Positions 16,701 through 26,583 are shown, counted from the stretch's first letter. The stretch: DNA of 52,626 nucleotides from Paracoccaceae bacterium (GCA_014872815.1 WKFK01000004.1:1-52626); one strand, 5' to 3'. A program made the numbers and translations. The notes: a model not told the origin generated them from the letters alone.

Positions 16701-17344
16701 TGGGCAGCGACATCCCGATGAACGAAGGCTGTCTGAAGCCGCTGAGCCTAATTGTGCCCGAGGGCAGTATGATCAATCCGCACTATCCGGCGGCCGTGAT
16801 CTCCGGCAACACCGAAGTCAGTCAAGCGATCTGTGACACGCTCTACGGCGCGCTGGGGGTGATTGCGGGTAGCCAAGGCACCATGAACAACTTTGTCTAT
16901 GGCAACGACACCCATCAGAACTACGAAACCATTTGCGGTGGCACCGGGGCCGGGGACGGCTTTGATGGTACCAGTGCGGTGCACAGTCATATGACCAACA
17001 CTCGGATGACCGATCCGGAAGTTCTGGAAACCCGCTTTCCGGTTCGGGTAGACGAGTTCTCGATCCGCCACGGGTCAGGTGGGCAAGGACAGACGTCTGG
17101 TGGCAACGGCATTGTGCGTCGGCTGCGGTTTAACGAGCCGATGACCGTCACCGTCCTGTCCTCGCATCGCGTGGTGCCGCCTCATGGTGCGCAGGGCGGT
17201 GGCGCTGGTGCCGTTGGTGAAAACAGCGTTGTGCGTGCTGGTGGCGAAGTGCTTGAGTTGCAAGGCAACGATCAAGCGTCTCTTGACGTGGGCGATGTGT
17301 TTGTCATGAAAACACCGGGTGGCGGCGGCTTTGGCGCGCTTTGA
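13751..17344 (+). CDS. 5-oxoprolinase / hydantoinase, fused A and B subunits
   Basis: A 1197-residue enzyme that fuses the two hydantoinase/oxoprolinase subunits. The A half has the N-terminal block [30 protein letters not shown] and the ATP-binding [10 protein letters not shown]. The B half starts near residue 690 with [21 protein letters not shown] and includes [29 protein letters not shown] and a C-terminal [20 protein letters not shown]. The length and fused order match ATP-dependent 5-oxoprolinases, which open 5-oxo-L-proline to glutamate. N-methylhydantoinase and acetophenone carboxylase relatives are usually split. The start has GAGGAG upstream. With the TRAP transporter and pyroglutamyl-peptidase beside it, 5-oxoproline is the best substrate guess, though hydantoin activity cannot be excluded. 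Confidence 0.9.
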   Translation: MSTQPAEKWQFWVDRGGTFTDIVAKAPDGALHSHKLLSENPEIYRDAAVHGIRTLLKLDTDMAIPEGKIAAVKMGTTVATNALLERKGEPVVLLITKGLRDLLRIGYQNRPKLFDLDIQLPELLYDEVIEIDERLDADGNIITELDESAARAALAKAHTKGFRSVAIALMHAYRFPDHEQRLGKLAEEIGFSQISLSHEASPLIKLVGRGDTAVVDAYLSPILRRYVDQVADALGTDQGGCDRLMFMQSNGGLTDASLFQGRDAILSGPAGGVVGMVRSAAELGFDKLIGFDMGGTSTDVCHYAGEYERSFETEVAGVRMRAPMMSIHTVAAGGGSILSYRDGRMQVGPESAGANPGPCAYRRGGPLTVTDCNVLLGKLHPDHFPHVFGPNGDLPLDADAVRAKFEALKAEIGTDKSVEDLAEGFLRIAVENMANAIKKISVQRGYDVTRYTMNCFGGAGGQHACLVADALGMESIFIHPFAGVLSAFGMGLADIRAMREAQLGCALEDSNAAAQLAEIATAARAEVASQGVAEADIIVEQRAHIRPQGAQQSLPVEFGNADKMRSDFVTAHKQRFGFAPDTDDLIIDVLEAEAVGQTGEPVTMPDPTGAARTDATVPFHLNGAWQDIPLVDRTTLAVGDSVTGPAILTEPTGTNMIEDGWQATCAAGGNLVLKRIVPLARKEAIGTSVDPVMLEVFNNLFMSIAEQMGATLANTAYSVNIKERYDFSCAIFDQNGDLVANAPHVPVHLGSMSESVRTVLHANAGKIRPGDVFMMNNPFNGGTHLPDVTVITPVFDAAGENILYTVASRGHHADIGGKTPGSAPPDSRTIDEEGIVIDNFLLVDRGTLREEAARDLLASGPYPCRNVDQNMADLAAQIAANETGATELRKITTQFGHGTVQAYMGHVQDNAEESVRRVLDVLHDCSFSYPLDDGAKIEVAISVDKAARSATIDFTGTSDQSPLNYNAPMAICRAVVLYVFRTMVGSDIPMNEGCLKPLSLIVPEGSMINPHYPAAVISGNTEVSQAICDTLYGALGVIAGSQGTMNNFVYGNDTHQNYETICGGTGAGDGFDGTSAVHSHMTNTRMTDPEVLETRFPVRVDEFSIRHGSGGQGQTSGGNGIVRRLRFNEPMTVTVLSSHRVVPPHGAQGGGAGAVGENSVVRAGGEVLELQGNDQASLDVGDVFVMKTPGGGGFGAL

Positions 17345-17383
17345 GCGCCAAAATTCGCACCGACGCGATACAGTCGCGATACC

Positions 17384-17417
17384 GACGTCCCAAGTTCGTA
17401 TATTTGGGGCGTCTTTT
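17384..17417 (+). terminator. Attenuator-like hairpin before pyroglutamyl-peptidase gene
   Basis: GACGTCCCAA (17384-17393) pairs with TTGGGGCGTC (17404-17413), ten pairs including one G:U, followed directly by TTTT. It lies between the oxoprolinase stop and the next gene's GAGAGG. The short U-run suggests partial termination or RNA protection rather than a full stop. Confidence 0.45.
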
Positions 17418-17427
17418 GAGAGGCAAA

Positions 17428-18066
17428 ATGACAGAAAAACCAACCATCCTGGTCACTGGATACGGCGCTTGGGCTGTTGCTGAAAACAATCCAGCCGCAC
17501 AGGTCGCCGCACGCCTCGCGCAAGAAGAGTTTGAGTGCTGTAATCTGGTCACGGCTGAGTTGGATGTGGACACTAACGCACTGCAAGATAACGTGAATTA
17601 TCTACTGGATGAACATCAGCCGGATGGATGGATTGGCCTAGGTGTGTCCCGCTCAGCGGTCATAAAGCCAGAAATGGTGGGCATCAATTGGCGTCACTTT
17701 GGCGTTCCGGATGCCACCGGTGCGCGTCTTCAGGCCACCCCAATCGTCGAAAACGGCCCCGCCGCCTACAACGCCACGCTCCCCTGCGCCGAAATGGTGG
17801 AGAACCTCCGCGCCAACCACATCCCGGCAATGCTGTCGTTCTCTGCGGGTACGCATCTGTGTAATCAACTGATTTATGTTCTCGGACACACGACGAAAAC
17901 ACGTGGAATTCCTCTTAAGAGTGGGTTTGTGCATATTCCTCAATCCCCTGAAAATATTGCGGAAAAATGCGGTGTGAGCGATGGCTTTGCGTCCATGGAT
18001 CTTGCCATTTCGACCCGCGCGGTCAGGATTTGTGTGCAAGTCTTGGCAGCCGAATTGGCCGCATAG
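17428..18066 (+). CDS. pcp: Pyroglutamyl-peptidase I (peptidase family C15)
   Basis: A 212-residue cytoplasmic cysteine peptidase that removes N-terminal pyroglutamate from peptides. The C15 catalytic triad is in place: Glu82 in SAVIKPEMVGIN, Cys145 in SAGTHLCNQLIY and His169 in KSGFVHIPQSPE, almost the same numbering as the characterised enzymes (81/144/168). The N-terminus ILVTGYGAW matches the family's substrate-pocket loop, usually TGFxPF. The ATG at 17428 is preceded by GAGAGG at four bases; a TTG-started extension from 17341 would overlap the hairpin and adds no domain. Overall identity to classical Pcp is modest. Its product, 5-oxoproline, is the substrate expected for the preceding enzyme. 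Confidence 0.85.
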   Translation: MTEKPTILVTGYGAWAVAENNPAAQVAARLAQEEFECCNLVTAELDVDTNALQDNVNYLLDEHQPDGWIGLGVSRSAVIKPEMVGINWRHFGVPDATGARLQATPIVENGPAAYNATLPCAEMVENLRANHIPAMLSFSAGTHLCNQLIYVLGHTTKTRGIPLKSGFVHIPQSPENIAEKCGVSDGFASMDLAISTRAVRICVQVLAAELAA

Positions 18067-18076
18067 TTTAGAACTT

Positions 18077-19654
18077 CTAGTCCGCAAAAAGGTACTCTGT
18101 GCGGGCTATCTCTCGGGCTTGATCTTCGGTGATGTGCAGGAAACTCATCAACGATGCCACATGCTCGTCTTCGGTGCCTGATTGGAGCATACGGTTCACG
18201 TTTTCGAATTCGGCATCCCGAATACGGTCGCTTTCGCTCAAGATATCGCGGCGAATGGTCGGCAGCAGTCGCTCAAGCGTTTCTGGCGAGGTTTGTTCCC
18301 CTGCTAGTCCGATGCGAATGGCGTGACCAGTGAGGTATTCATCGGTAAAATCACACTGTATTTCCAACATCCTAGTTGTGGAGCGGTCACCAAAGAAATC
18401 TTGCATCAGGTCCATGGCTTCGGGGTCCAGGCACACCACAAGGCGGTTGGTATCGAAGTAGTCAAAAAGCATACGCATCAGCGCGCGACGGTGCCGAGTC
18501 CGCTTGTTCAAAGTGGATTGAATTCCCCCCAAGTCAGGCAGTGGTGTGCTTTCTTCGTTGAAGAGATAAGCAATTGTAGGAAGGCCCGTAACTTGGCCGA
18601 TCTTCTCCAGTAACCGTTTGGCAACATGCCATTTTTTGCAAACGATCAGCATCAATTCCCGGTCACGCCCCAGCGTACTTTCTGTCTCCCAGAACCGACT
18701 TGCAAAGCGTTTTCCTTGGCGACCACGCCCAGTCAGAAATTTAAACAGACTTGGGCCTTCCGCCGAGATTTGGAAGTTTACGCCCTCTTCGGCATAAAGC
18801 TGTCCCAAACGTTCTTTGAGGTCCAATGCGTCTGGGCTGATTTTTCGTGCAAAGAGATAGTCTTGGCTGATCAGCAAGTCATAATGGTCGTTATAAAATG
18901 TCAGCGGCATCCCGTAGTCTGTGAACATTAGAAATGTGAGGGTGCGCGTGCGGATTTCATTGGCAGGGACTAGGTGCCGAACGATGGTTTGAAAGAAGGT
19001 TTCGTCCGGAATCCAGGTTGTGCGGAAGAAGCGCATCACGTCACGGCGGGATTCCGTGAAATGTAGAACCGCTTCAATGGTTTGACGACGCAGGCACCAC
19101 CATTGGCTGCCGATCATAACTTGGATGTCCGCAGGGATGTCGCGTGTCAAACCAAGCTTTTTCTGGAAGTTGTAAGTCGCATAGAACCGGCGTTTTTGTG
19201 TGCGTTCATTAAACCAGTGTCGGTAGATCAAGCGCTCGGACTTCATCCCGGTCTTGATCCAATCGCTTTCGAAAAAGTCAAAGCTTTCAATGAAATCGAC
19301 GTCATTGTCGTCGAGAAATTCGTGGATGTACTCCGACGATTTGATCACCATACAGTCGCCGGACAACATGTAGAAGTGGGAGGCTCGGGGGAACTTTTTG
19401 ACTGCCGTCTGCACCGCGTAGAGCGTTGCCTCGACAAGGCTCCATTCCCCCCAGCCGCATTTTATGCGCTTTTCAGAAAACGCAACATTCGGATTAGGGC
19501 CAAGCACCTCTTGCAGCATCGCAAAATGCTCGGATTTGGCTCGGGCATCAAAATGGATGGAGATGTAGTCCCCAGTTGCTGTAAGCCGCTCTGCCTGCTT
19601 GATGATCGCCTCGGGATCTTTGTGGCACAGAAGAATGTAAGCAATTCTCGCCAT
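18077..19654 (-). CDS. GT14-like beta-1,6-N-acetylglucosaminyltransferase (DUF5928-type)
   Basis: A 525-residue protein. The N-terminal 290 residues resemble the core-2/I-branching family (GT14): AYILLCHKDPEAIIKQAERL at the start, GEWSLVEATLYAVQ, FYMLSGDCMVIKS (the SGxD-like acceptor motif), GSQWWCLRR and TWIPDETFFQTIV. The C-terminal 230 residues look like the DUF5928-type extension seen in Rhodobacteraceae. It includes LILIV-like kinase-style stretches (ELMLIVCKKWHVAKRLLEKI), but I cannot assign a function to it. No signal peptide or membrane helix, so it is cytoplasmic. It is divergent from a sulfotransferase gene across 148 bases. The likely role is assembling a surface glycan that the neighbour may sulfate; acceptor and donor are inferred only. 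Confidence 0.78.
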   Translation of the reverse strand: MARIAYILLCHKDPEAIIKQAERLTATGDYISIHFDARAKSEHFAMLQEVLGPNPNVAFSEKRIKCGWGEWSLVEATLYAVQTAVKKFPRASHFYMLSGDCMVIKSSEYIHEFLDDNDVDFIESFDFFESDWIKTGMKSERLIYRHWFNERTQKRRFYATYNFQKKLGLTRDIPADIQVMIGSQWWCLRRQTIEAVLHFTESRRDVMRFFRTTWIPDETFFQTIVRHLVPANEIRTRTLTFLMFTDYGMPLTFYNDHYDLLISQDYLFARKISPDALDLKERLGQLYAEEGVNFQISAEGPSLFKFLTGRGRQGKRFASRFWETESTLGRDRELMLIVCKKWHVAKRLLEKIGQVTGLPTIAYLFNEESTPLPDLGGIQSTLNKRTRHRRALMRMLFDYFDTNRLVVCLDPEAMDLMQDFFGDRSTTRMLEIQCDFTDEYLTGHAIRIGLAGEQTSPETLERLLPTIRRDILSESDRIRDAEFENVNRMLQSGTEDEHVASLMSFLHITEDQAREIARTEYLFAD

Positions 19655-19802
19655 CTAGCTTCTATGATCCCCACTTTGACGTCTTGTATTTATCCATTTA
19701 AAGATGAAAGTGCGTTGAATAAACAGGCTTTGTTTGGAATTTTTTGAAACGCGCTAAGACCGTGATAAAGGCAATAACCACGGCGGCTATGGAGGCAGAA
19801 AC

Positions 19803-20621
19803 ATGGGATTTCCCGGCACTTGGATGACGGAAAGCGAAAGTGTGGTGTATCGAGTTGTGCCCAAGTGTGCATGCTCCACCATCGGTCAGATCATGTTCTA
19901 CTCGGACCATGGCGAGTTCTTTGATGGTGACATCCACGATGCCAAAGGTGGAATGCACAAATGGGCCATTGAGGAAAGCCATCAGCCGATCATCGACAAT
20001 GTGCGTGAGCACCGGTCCTACGCTTTCACATGTGTGCGCAACCCGTATACGCGTATCCTGTCCTCGTTCTTTGACAAGATTTGCGGTATCCAGCGGAACG
20101 GCAAACGTTACCGCGGGAACTTGGTGCCGATGCTGATCCAGAAATACGGGATTGAGGTTGGCGGCGATGACGGCAAGCAGGAGTTTGACCAGATTCAGAG
20201 CTTCCGTCGTTTTCTATTGTTTGCGCGGGACACCATCCGTTGGCGTCGCCCGATGGATCCGGATATTCATTGGTCTGCCATGTCAGGCCACGTGTCGACC
20301 TTTATTGTGAACGGCGGCACTTACGATAAAATTTTCTGGACGGAACAGTTCAATGACGGGATGCAGGGCGTTTTGGACAATATTGAAACGCCTCATGCTG
20401 TTGATCTGAAACAGATTCCCCGGTTCAATGAGTCCGAAGGACACGGTCCAAAGCGGGCGCATCCGGTGGAGGACTACTTTGACGATCTGTCGATGCATTT
20501 GGTCTACGAAATCTACAAGCGCGATTTCCAGCTGTTCAAATATGACTTCGAAAACCCGGGCAACAAAATGCCAACTGGCGAAATTGACTTGGATGAAGTT
20601 CACGCCAAATTGGGCGATTGA
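19803..20621 (+). CDS. Sulfotransferase family 2-like protein
   Basis: A 272-residue protein. The phosphosulfate-binding loop is VVPKCACSTIGQIMFY, a PKCACST variant of the PKxGCTS signature of carbohydrate sulfotransferases, near residue 20. The second cofactor element is FTCVRNPYTRILSSFFDKI (the RNPxxR..S motif), near residue 75. Such enzymes transfer sulfate from PAPS, usually to sugars. The start has GGAGG seven bases upstream. It is divergent from the GT14-like gene and precedes hisS. No signal peptide or membrane segment is present. Target glycan unknown. Confidence 0.85.
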   Translation: MGFPGTWMTESESVVYRVVPKCACSTIGQIMFYSDHGEFFDGDIHDAKGGMHKWAIEESHQPIIDNVREHRSYAFTCVRNPYTRILSSFFDKICGIQRNGKRYRGNLVPMLIQKYGIEVGGDDGKQEFDQIQSFRRFLLFARDTIRWRRPMDPDIHWSAMSGHVSTFIVNGGTYDKIFWTEQFNDGMQGVLDNIETPHAVDLKQIPRFNESEGHGPKRAHPVEDYFDDLSMHLVYEIYKRDFQLFKYDFENPGNKMPTGEIDLDEVHAKLGD

Positions 20622-20653
20622 GTCAGCCAGGTTAGGGTTTTGAAACTATAGAG

Positions 20654-20682
20654 GCCGCGCTTTTGATCGAGCGCGGCATTTT
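20654..20682 (+). terminator. Terminator after sulfotransferase gene
   Basis: GCCGCGCT (20654-20661) pairs with AGCGCGGC (20670-20677) around an eight-base loop, followed by ATTTTG. The U-run is short, so strength is uncertain. Confidence 0.6.
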
Positions 20683-20785
20683 GATGTTTGTGTGACGTTT
20701 TGGTTGCCAAGAGGAGCCTCACCTTGCCCATTGGCACCCCATTCGCTAAAGGCACTGACGTAATTATTTCACAAGGACCATAGCG

Positions 20786-22279
20786 ATGGCCAAGCAGAAG
20801 AAAGCCCCGCGCCCTAAGGCAATCACGCCGAAGGGCTTCCGCGACTATTTTGGTGTTGAGGTGACCGAGCGCACCGAGATGCTGCATCAGATCGCTGGGG
20901 TGTATCATCGCTATGGCTTTGAAGCTTTGGAAAGCAGCGCGGTAGAAACCGTTGAGGCGCTTGGGAAGTTCTTGCCGGATGTAGACCGCCCGAACGAAGG
21001 CGTGTTTGCCTGGCAAGAATTTGACGAGAAGGACAATGGCGACTGGATGGCGCTGCGTTATGATCTGACCGCGCCACTGGCGCGGGTCTACGCGCAGCAC
21101 CGCAATGATTTGCCGAACCCGTATCGCCGTTATGCAATGGGTCCGGTGTGGCGAAATGAAAAGCCAGGACCGGGGCGGTATCGTCAGTTTTATCAATGTG
21201 ACGCGGATACCGTTGGTACTGCTTCGATGGCGGCAGATGCGGAGATTTGCGCCATGCTGTCGGATACGCTTGAGACCGTAGGCATTCCACGTGGGGACTA
21301 TCTTGTGCGGGTGAACAACCGCAAAGTCATGAACGGCGTGCTGGAAGTAATGGGGCTTGGTGAAGATCAAGCGGCCAAGGACAACGTGCTGCGCACCATC
21401 GACAAGTTCGACAAAGTTGGCGAGAGCGGTGTACGTGAGCTTTTGGGCAAGGGACGTCTTGACGCTTCTGGCGCCTATATTGATGGCGTTGGCCTGTCAG
21501 AGGATCAAATCGAGCCAGTGATTGCGTTTTTGACGTCAAAAGCGGACGACGTGGCCAAGACCTTTGAAAACTTGCGCGGTGCTGTTGGTGCGTCGAGCGT
21601 CGGGGCTGAAGGAATTGGCGAGCTGGAACAGATCGGCGATCTGTTGGCGGCAGGCGGCTATGGCAGTGACCGGATTGAAATCGATCCGAGCATTGTACGC
21701 GGTTTGGGTTATTATACCGGGCCGGTCTTCGAGGCGGAATTGACCTTTGAAATCTTTGATGAAAAAGGCCGTAAGCGTCAGTTTGGCTCTGTGTCCGGCG
21801 GTGGCCGGTACGACGATTTGGTGAAGCGTTTCACCGGTCAGGCTGTGCCGGCGACCGGCCTATCGATTGGTGTGGATCGCTTGTTGGCGGCTTTGCGTGA
21901 AAAAGGTCGCATGGGCGGCGCGTCTGTTGGACCGGTTGTTGTGACCGTGATGGACCGCGATCGGATGGCGGACTATCAAGCGATGGTGGCCGAGTTGCGC
22001 AATGCGGGTATTCGCGCCGAAGTATATCTTGGCAATCCGAAAAACTTCGGCAACCAGCTGAAATATGCGGACAAACGCAACTCTCCAGTCGCTGTGATCG
22101 AAGGCGGCGACGAGAAAGACCGTGGCGTGGTTCAGATCAAGGATTTGATCCTCGGCGCCAAAATTGCGGAAACGGCAACGCACGAAGAGTGGAAAGAGCG
22201 CCCAAGCCAGTTTGAAGTACCACGCGGCGAGCTGGTTGAGAAAGTACGCGAAATTCTGGCCAGTCAGAGCGAAGAGTGA
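20786..22279 (+). CDS. hisS: Histidyl-tRNA synthetase
   Basis: A 497-residue class II synthetase that charges tRNA-His. Motif 2 is [22 protein letters not shown], quoted in part as [11 protein letters not shown]. The His-binding box is [16 protein letters not shown] and motif 3 is [17 protein letters not shown]-terminal anticodon-binding domain starts near residue 395 ([18 protein letters not shown]). It is longer than the E. coli enzyme (about 424) and has FYQCDAD instead of the usual FHQ..E motif 2 tail, a feature of the alphaproteobacterial HisRS group, whose tRNA-His lacks the extra G-1. The ATG has AGGA nine bases upstream. It is first in hisS-hisZ-hisG. Confidence 0.97.
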   Translation: MAKQKKAPRPKAITPKGFRDYFGVEVTERTEMLHQIAGVYHRYGFEALESSAVETVEALGKFLPDVDRPNEGVFAWQEFDEKDNGDWMALRYDLTAPLARVYAQHRNDLPNPYRRYAMGPVWRNEKPGPGRYRQFYQCDADTVGTASMAADAEICAMLSDTLETVGIPRGDYLVRVNNRKVMNGVLEVMGLGEDQAAKDNVLRTIDKFDKVGESGVRELLGKGRLDASGAYIDGVGLSEDQIEPVIAFLTSKADDVAKTFENLRGAVGASSVGAEGIGELEQIGDLLAAGGYGSDRIEIDPSIVRGLGYYTGPVFEAELTFEIFDEKGRKRQFGSVSGGGRYDDLVKRFTGQAVPATGLSIGVDRLLAALREKGRMGGASVGPVVVTVMDRDRMADYQAMVAELRNAGIRAEVYLGNPKNFGNQLKYADKRNSPVAVIEGGDEKDRGVVQIKDLILGAKIAETATHEEWKERPSQFEVPRGELVEKVREILASQSEE

Positions 22280-22287
22280 GCGCAATA

Positions 22288-23373
22288 ATGTCTGAGAAAG
22301 CAAAAATCCGGGCGCGGGCTGCGGCCCTGACCTCCGGTTTTGAGGCGGCTGGCGCTGTGGCAGTGGAAACGCCTGTCTTGCTGCCTGCCGAAGCCTTGCT
22401 CGACTTATATGGCGAGGACATTCGTGGGCGGGCCTATGTGACGTCTGACGCCTTGCGTGGGGAGCAGATGCTGCGCCCCGACTTCACGGTACCTGTCGTG
22501 CAGATGCATATGGCGCATGGTGCCGAACCCGCGCGCTACACTTATGCGGGGGAAGTTTTCCGCCGGCAGGAAGAAGATCAGAGTCGCGCAAATGAGTATA
22601 TGCAGGTCGGCTACGAGGTTTTTGACCGGGAGAACCCTGCGGCAAGCGATGCTGAGGTCTTTGCGGTTATGCAGGAGGCGTTGAAAGGTGTCGAGTTGCG
22701 AGCCGCGACAGGGGATATTGGCATTCTGGCCGCCGCTGTGGCCGGGTTGGAAACGACCGAGCGCCGTAAGCGTGCGCTGGCGCGTCATATCTGGCGGCCG
22801 CGCAAGTTTAAGGCACTTTTGGATCGTTACTCCGGCAAGGCTGAAATGCCTGCGAGCCGCGCGGCGTTGTTGGCCGCGGACGATCCTATGGAGCACGACT
22901 ACCCGGATATTGGCCTAAGGTCGCAAGCCGAGGTGACTGAGCGTATCGATGGGCTGCGGGCAGATGCCGCTGCTGATCCGATTTCGCCGCTGCAGGTTGA
23001 GTTGATTGAAGCGCTTCTGAATGTACGGGAAACTTTGCCCAACGCGTTGGAGCACATCCGCGATTTGGCGGTGGACATGCCGGCCATCACCGAGGCAGCC
23101 TTTCGCCTGCGGGATCGCATGCATGCGCTAGAGGCGCATGGGGTTGACGTGGAAACCTTGGAGTTCGAGGCCAGCTATGGGCGCACGTCGATGGAATATT
23201 ACGACGGTTTTGTCTTTGGCTTCTACGTGCCCGGCCGTGCGGATCTGCCGCCGGTCGCCACTGGCGGGCGATATGACGCGCTGACGCAAGTTCTTGGTCA
23301 AGGACGTGAAATTCCGGCGGTTGGTGGTGTTATTCGCCCCGGAATCTTGGTGCAATTGGAGGATGCGGCATGA
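22288..23373 (+). CDS. hisZ: ATP phosphoribosyltransferase regulatory subunit
   Basis: A 361-residue HisRS paralogue without aminoacylation activity. It activates the short HisG and carries histidine feedback inhibition. It keeps the class II core (VETPVLLPAEALLDLYGED, RPDFTVPVVQMHM, YTYAGEVFRRQEED) and a degenerate His box (GRTSMEYYDGFVFGFY), and it lacks an anticodon-binding domain. The ATG at 22288 is chosen; a GTG at 22276 overlapping the hisS stop is an alternative. Its stop overlaps the hisG start. A HisZ beside a 232-residue HisG is the expected pairing for the hetero-octameric enzyme. Confidence 0.95.
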   Translation: MSEKAKIRARAAALTSGFEAAGAVAVETPVLLPAEALLDLYGEDIRGRAYVTSDALRGEQMLRPDFTVPVVQMHMAHGAEPARYTYAGEVFRRQEEDQSRANEYMQVGYEVFDRENPAASDAEVFAVMQEALKGVELRAATGDIGILAAAVAGLETTERRKRALARHIWRPRKFKALLDRYSGKAEMPASRAALLAADDPMEHDYPDIGLRSQAEVTERIDGLRADAAADPISPLQVELIEALLNVRETLPNALEHIRDLAVDMPAITEAAFRLRDRMHALEAHGVDVETLEFEASYGRTSMEYYDGFVFGFYVPGRADLPPVATGGRYDALTQVLGQGREIPAVGGVIRPGILVQLEDAA

Positions 23374-24068
23374 CCATCAAGCTTGGTGTGCCCTCCAAGG
23401 GGCGTCTGATGGAGAAGACCTTTGACTGGTTTGGCGCGCGGGGCGTGACCATGAGCCGTACCGGATCGGACCGTGAATATGCGGGCGCGGTGGAAGGCGT
23501 GGACGGCGTTGAACTGGTGTTGCTGTCCGCAGGGGAAATCCCGCGCGAGCTGGCGGCGGGACGGATTCACCTTGGTGTGACTGGCACGGACCTCGTCCGC
23601 GAAAAGCTGGGCCAGTGGGAACAGCAGGTGGCGGAACTGGCGACGCTGGGTTTTGGACATGCGGATTTGATTATCGCTGTGCCGGGCTGTTGGGTCGACG
23701 TGGATACGCTGGAAGACTTGGATGCGGCAGCGGCCGCCTTCCGGAGCAAACACGGTTTCCGGATGCGGATTGCCACCAAGTATCACCGTCTGGTGCGGGA
23801 ATTCCTGCAGGACAGCGGCGTGGCTGACTACCAACTGGTGGACAGTCAGGGCGCGACCGAAGGTACAATCAAGAACCTCACTGCGGAAGCGATTGCTGAC
23901 ATCACCTCGACCGGTGACACGCTGCGGGCCAACCACCTCAAGATTCTGTCCGATGCGCTGGTGCTGCAGTCGCAGGCCACGTTGTTCAGGAGCCGAAAGG
24001 CGGAGATGGACGACGCAGAGCGCGCCGTGATGGGGGCCTTGCTGGAGCGGCTCGGGCTGGACAGGTGA
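23370..24068 (+). CDS. hisG: ATP phosphoribosyltransferase, short catalytic form
   Basis: A 232-residue enzyme for the first step of histidine synthesis, joining ATP and PRPP. It begins LGVPSKGRLMEKTFDWF. The signature LGVTGTDLVREKL and the PRPP-loop-like stretch GATEGTIKNLTAEAIADITSTGDTL (residues about 165-190) are present. The C-terminal regulatory ACT-like domain of long HisG is absent, as expected when HisZ is present. It starts with ATGA overlapping hisZ. Confidence 0.96.
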   Translation: MTIKLGVPSKGRLMEKTFDWFGARGVTMSRTGSDREYAGAVEGVDGVELVLLSAGEIPRELAAGRIHLGVTGTDLVREKLGQWEQQVAELATLGFGHADLIIAVPGCWVDVDTLEDLDAAAAAFRSKHGFRMRIATKYHRLVREFLQDSGVADYQLVDSQGATEGTIKNLTAEAIADITSTGDTLRANHLKILSDALVLQSQATLFRSRKAEMDDAERAVMGALLERLGLDR

Positions 24069-24172
24069 CGCGGAGCGGACGGCAGGTTTTTGCATCCTGA
24101 CGAAATCCGCTCTTGGCCCTGCTGTGGGCAATGATATGAAGGGCCTCCCAAGGTTTTGAGGAGACCCGTTCC

Positions 24173-26527
24173 GTGGACACGAGCACCCGCATTTTCCGCA
24201 CAATTGCAGGCGAGATTACAGCCAAACCAGAGCAGGTTGGCGCTGCTGTAAAGCTGTTGGATGAAGGCGCAACCGTGCCGTTTGTGGCGCGCTACCGGAA
24301 GGAGGTCACCGGGGGGCTGGACGACACCCAGCTGCGGACACTGGCGGATCGTTTGTCTTATCTGCGTGAACTGGAGGCGCGGCGCGAAACCGTTGCCGCC
24401 TCGATTAAGGAGCAGGGCAAGATGACCGACGATTTGGCCAAGGCCATTGTCGGAGCGGAAACCAAAGCCGCGCTGGAAGATATTTACCTGCCATACAAAC
24501 CCAAGCGCCGCACAAAGGCGATGATTGCGCGTGAGAACGGGCTGGAGCCACTGGCGGAGGCGATTTTGGCGGATCGGTCCGCAGATCCGGAAATGCTGGC
24601 GGCGGGGTATTTGTCTGAGGCGGTGGCCGATGTGAAGACGGCGCTGGATGGCGCGCGGGACATTATTGCAGAGGGACTGACAGAAAACGCCACGCTGCTG
24701 GGTGAGTTGCGCAAGTTCTTGCAGGATGAGGCGATTGTGGCGGCCAAGGTGATTGCGGGGCAAGAGCAGGCTGGCGCCAAATTTTCTGATTACTTTGAAC
24801 ATTCTGAGCCCTGGTCTAAAGTGCCAAGTCATCGCGCGCTGGCGATGATGCGGGCGTCCAAAGAGGGTGTGATCACACTGGATATTGGTCCTGATCCTGA
24901 CGGTGGTAAGGAACGTGCTGAGGCGATGGTGGCAAGCTATCTGGATACCCGCACGGATTGTCCTGGCGATGTGTGGTTGCGTAAAATTGCCGGGTGGACA
25001 TGGCGCGTGAAGTTGAGCCTGACGATGACCGTAGACCTGATGGGGGAGCTTCGCGCGCGGGCGCAGGAAGAGGCGATTCAGGTATTTGCACGCAACCTCA
25101 AAGATTTGTTGCTGGCAGCACCGGCAGGCGCCAAAGCAACGCTGGGCCTTGATCCAGGTATTCGCACCGGCTGCAAAGTGGCTGTGGTGGATGCCACCGG
25201 TAAGTTGCTGGATACGGCAACGATTTATCCGTTCCAGCCCAAGAATGACGTGCGCGGTGCAGAGGCAACTCTGATGGCGTTGATTGCCAAGCATGGCGTT
25301 GAGCTGATAGCGATTGGTAATGGCACGGCGAGCCGGGAGAGCGAAAAGCTTGTGGGGGAAACGCTGAAGCTGTTGCCCAAAGGCGTGAAAGCGCCCACTA
25401 AAGTGGTGGTGAGTGAAGCTGGCGCGTCTGTTTATTCGGCAAGTGAACTGGCGGCGCGGGAGTTCCCGGAGTTGGACGTGTCTTTGCGCGGCGCGGTGTC
25501 AATTGCACGCCGCCTGCAGGATCCGCTCGCTGAACTGGTGAAGATCGAGCCAAAGTCGATTGGCGTGGGTCAGTATCAGCACGACGTGGATCAGCACCGC
25601 TTGGGCAAATCACTTGAGGCTGTGGTTGAGGATGCGGTGAACGCAGTTGGCGTTGATCTCAACATGGCTTCCGCGCCGCTCTTGGCGCATGTGTCGGGCC
25701 TTGGGCCATCTTTGGCGGAGGCGATTGTGGCGCATCGTGATGCCAACGGCGCTTTTGGCTCACGCAAAGCTCTGTTGGATGTGGCACGGCTGGGCCCTGC
25801 AGCCTTTGAACAGTGTGCTGGCTTCTTGCGGATCACCGAAGGGGAGGAGCCGCTGGACGCCAGCGCAGTGCATCCGGAAGCCTATGACGTGGCCCGCAAG
25901 ATTGTTTCCGTCTGTGGTCGAGATGTGCGGACACTTATGGGGGATGGCACGGCCCTGAAGCGTCTGCGTGCAGAGGATTTTGTCTCTGAGCAATTTGGTT
26001 TACCGACTGTGCGCGACATCCTCTCCGAATTGGAAAAGCCGGGGCGCGATCCTCGACCATCCTTTAAGACCGCGACCTTTGCCGATGGTGTTGAGGAAAT
26101 CTCCGACCTGAAGCCTGGAATGGCTTTGGAAGGGACTGTAACCAACGTGGCGGCATTCGGGGCTTTTGTGGATGTTGGCGTGCATCAGGATGGCTTGGTG
26201 CATGTGAGCCAGTTGGCGGATCGGTTTGTGAAAGACCCGCACGAAGTGGTCAAGGCCGGCGATGTGGTGAAGGTCACCGTCACTGAGGTGGATGTGCCAC
26301 GTAAGCGTATTGGTTTGTCGATGCGCAAGGACGGCGGCGCGTCAGCCAAAGAAGACCGCAATGCGCGTTCGGGGTTCGGAAGTAAGGGACGTGGTGGTCC
26401 TAGCGGCAGCCCCCGCGGTAAGGGGCCACGCGGAGGTGGCGGCAATTTCAGCGCTAAGCCTAAGCAGCAGGATAACGGAAATGGTGCGCTGGGCGCGGCG
26501 TTGTTGGATGCGATGCGGAAGAAATGA
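24173..26527 (+). CDS. tex: Tex family RNA-binding transcription accessory protein
   Basis: A 784-residue Tex/YqgF-type protein that binds nucleic acid and helps transcription complexes. In order: N-terminal helical region, a YqgF/RuvC-like domain starting [19 protein letters not shown] (about 325), helix-hairpin-helix repeats ([20 protein letters not shown]), and an S1 domain around 645-720 ([21 protein letters not shown]). The last 60 residues are a Gly/Arg/Lys-rich tail ([19 protein letters not shown]), probably disordered and RNA-binding. The start is a GTG at 24173 with GAGGAG nine bases upstream. A clear terminator follows. Confidence 0.95.
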   Translation: MDTSTRIFRTIAGEITAKPEQVGAAVKLLDEGATVPFVARYRKEVTGGLDDTQLRTLADRLSYLRELEARRETVAASIKEQGKMTDDLAKAIVGAETKAALEDIYLPYKPKRRTKAMIARENGLEPLAEAILADRSADPEMLAAGYLSEAVADVKTALDGARDIIAEGLTENATLLGELRKFLQDEAIVAAKVIAGQEQAGAKFSDYFEHSEPWSKVPSHRALAMMRASKEGVITLDIGPDPDGGKERAEAMVASYLDTRTDCPGDVWLRKIAGWTWRVKLSLTMTVDLMGELRARAQEEAIQVFARNLKDLLLAAPAGAKATLGLDPGIRTGCKVAVVDATGKLLDTATIYPFQPKNDVRGAEATLMALIAKHGVELIAIGNGTASRESEKLVGETLKLLPKGVKAPTKVVVSEAGASVYSASELAAREFPELDVSLRGAVSIARRLQDPLAELVKIEPKSIGVGQYQHDVDQHRLGKSLEAVVEDAVNAVGVDLNMASAPLLAHVSGLGPSLAEAIVAHRDANGAFGSRKALLDVARLGPAAFEQCAGFLRITEGEEPLDASAVHPEAYDVARKIVSVCGRDVRTLMGDGTALKRLRAEDFVSEQFGLPTVRDILSELEKPGRDPRPSFKTATFADGVEEISDLKPGMALEGTVTNVAAFGAFVDVGVHQDGLVHVSQLADRFVKDPHEVVKAGDVVKVTVTEVDVPRKRIGLSMRKDGGASAKEDRNARSGFGSKGRGGPSGSPRGKGPRGGGGNFSAKPKQQDNGNGALGAALLDAMRKK

Positions 26528-26533
26528 GGTTTA

Positions 26534-26563
26534 GGCTCGGACAGTTTTGTCCGAGCCTTTTTT
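26534..26563 (+). terminator. Rho-independent terminator of tex
   Basis: GGCTCGGACA (26534-26543) and TGTCCGAGCC (26548-26557) form a perfect ten-base stem with a GTTT loop, followed by six Ts. It lies seven bases beyond the tex stop. Confidence 0.95.
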
Positions 26564-26583
26564 CTGTGCTTTGAGCGTTGGGG

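Noticed and set aside
23846..25294. Minus-strand 482-residue frame opposite hisG and tex
   Set aside because: Antisense shadow crossing two real genes; no domain and no RBS logic.
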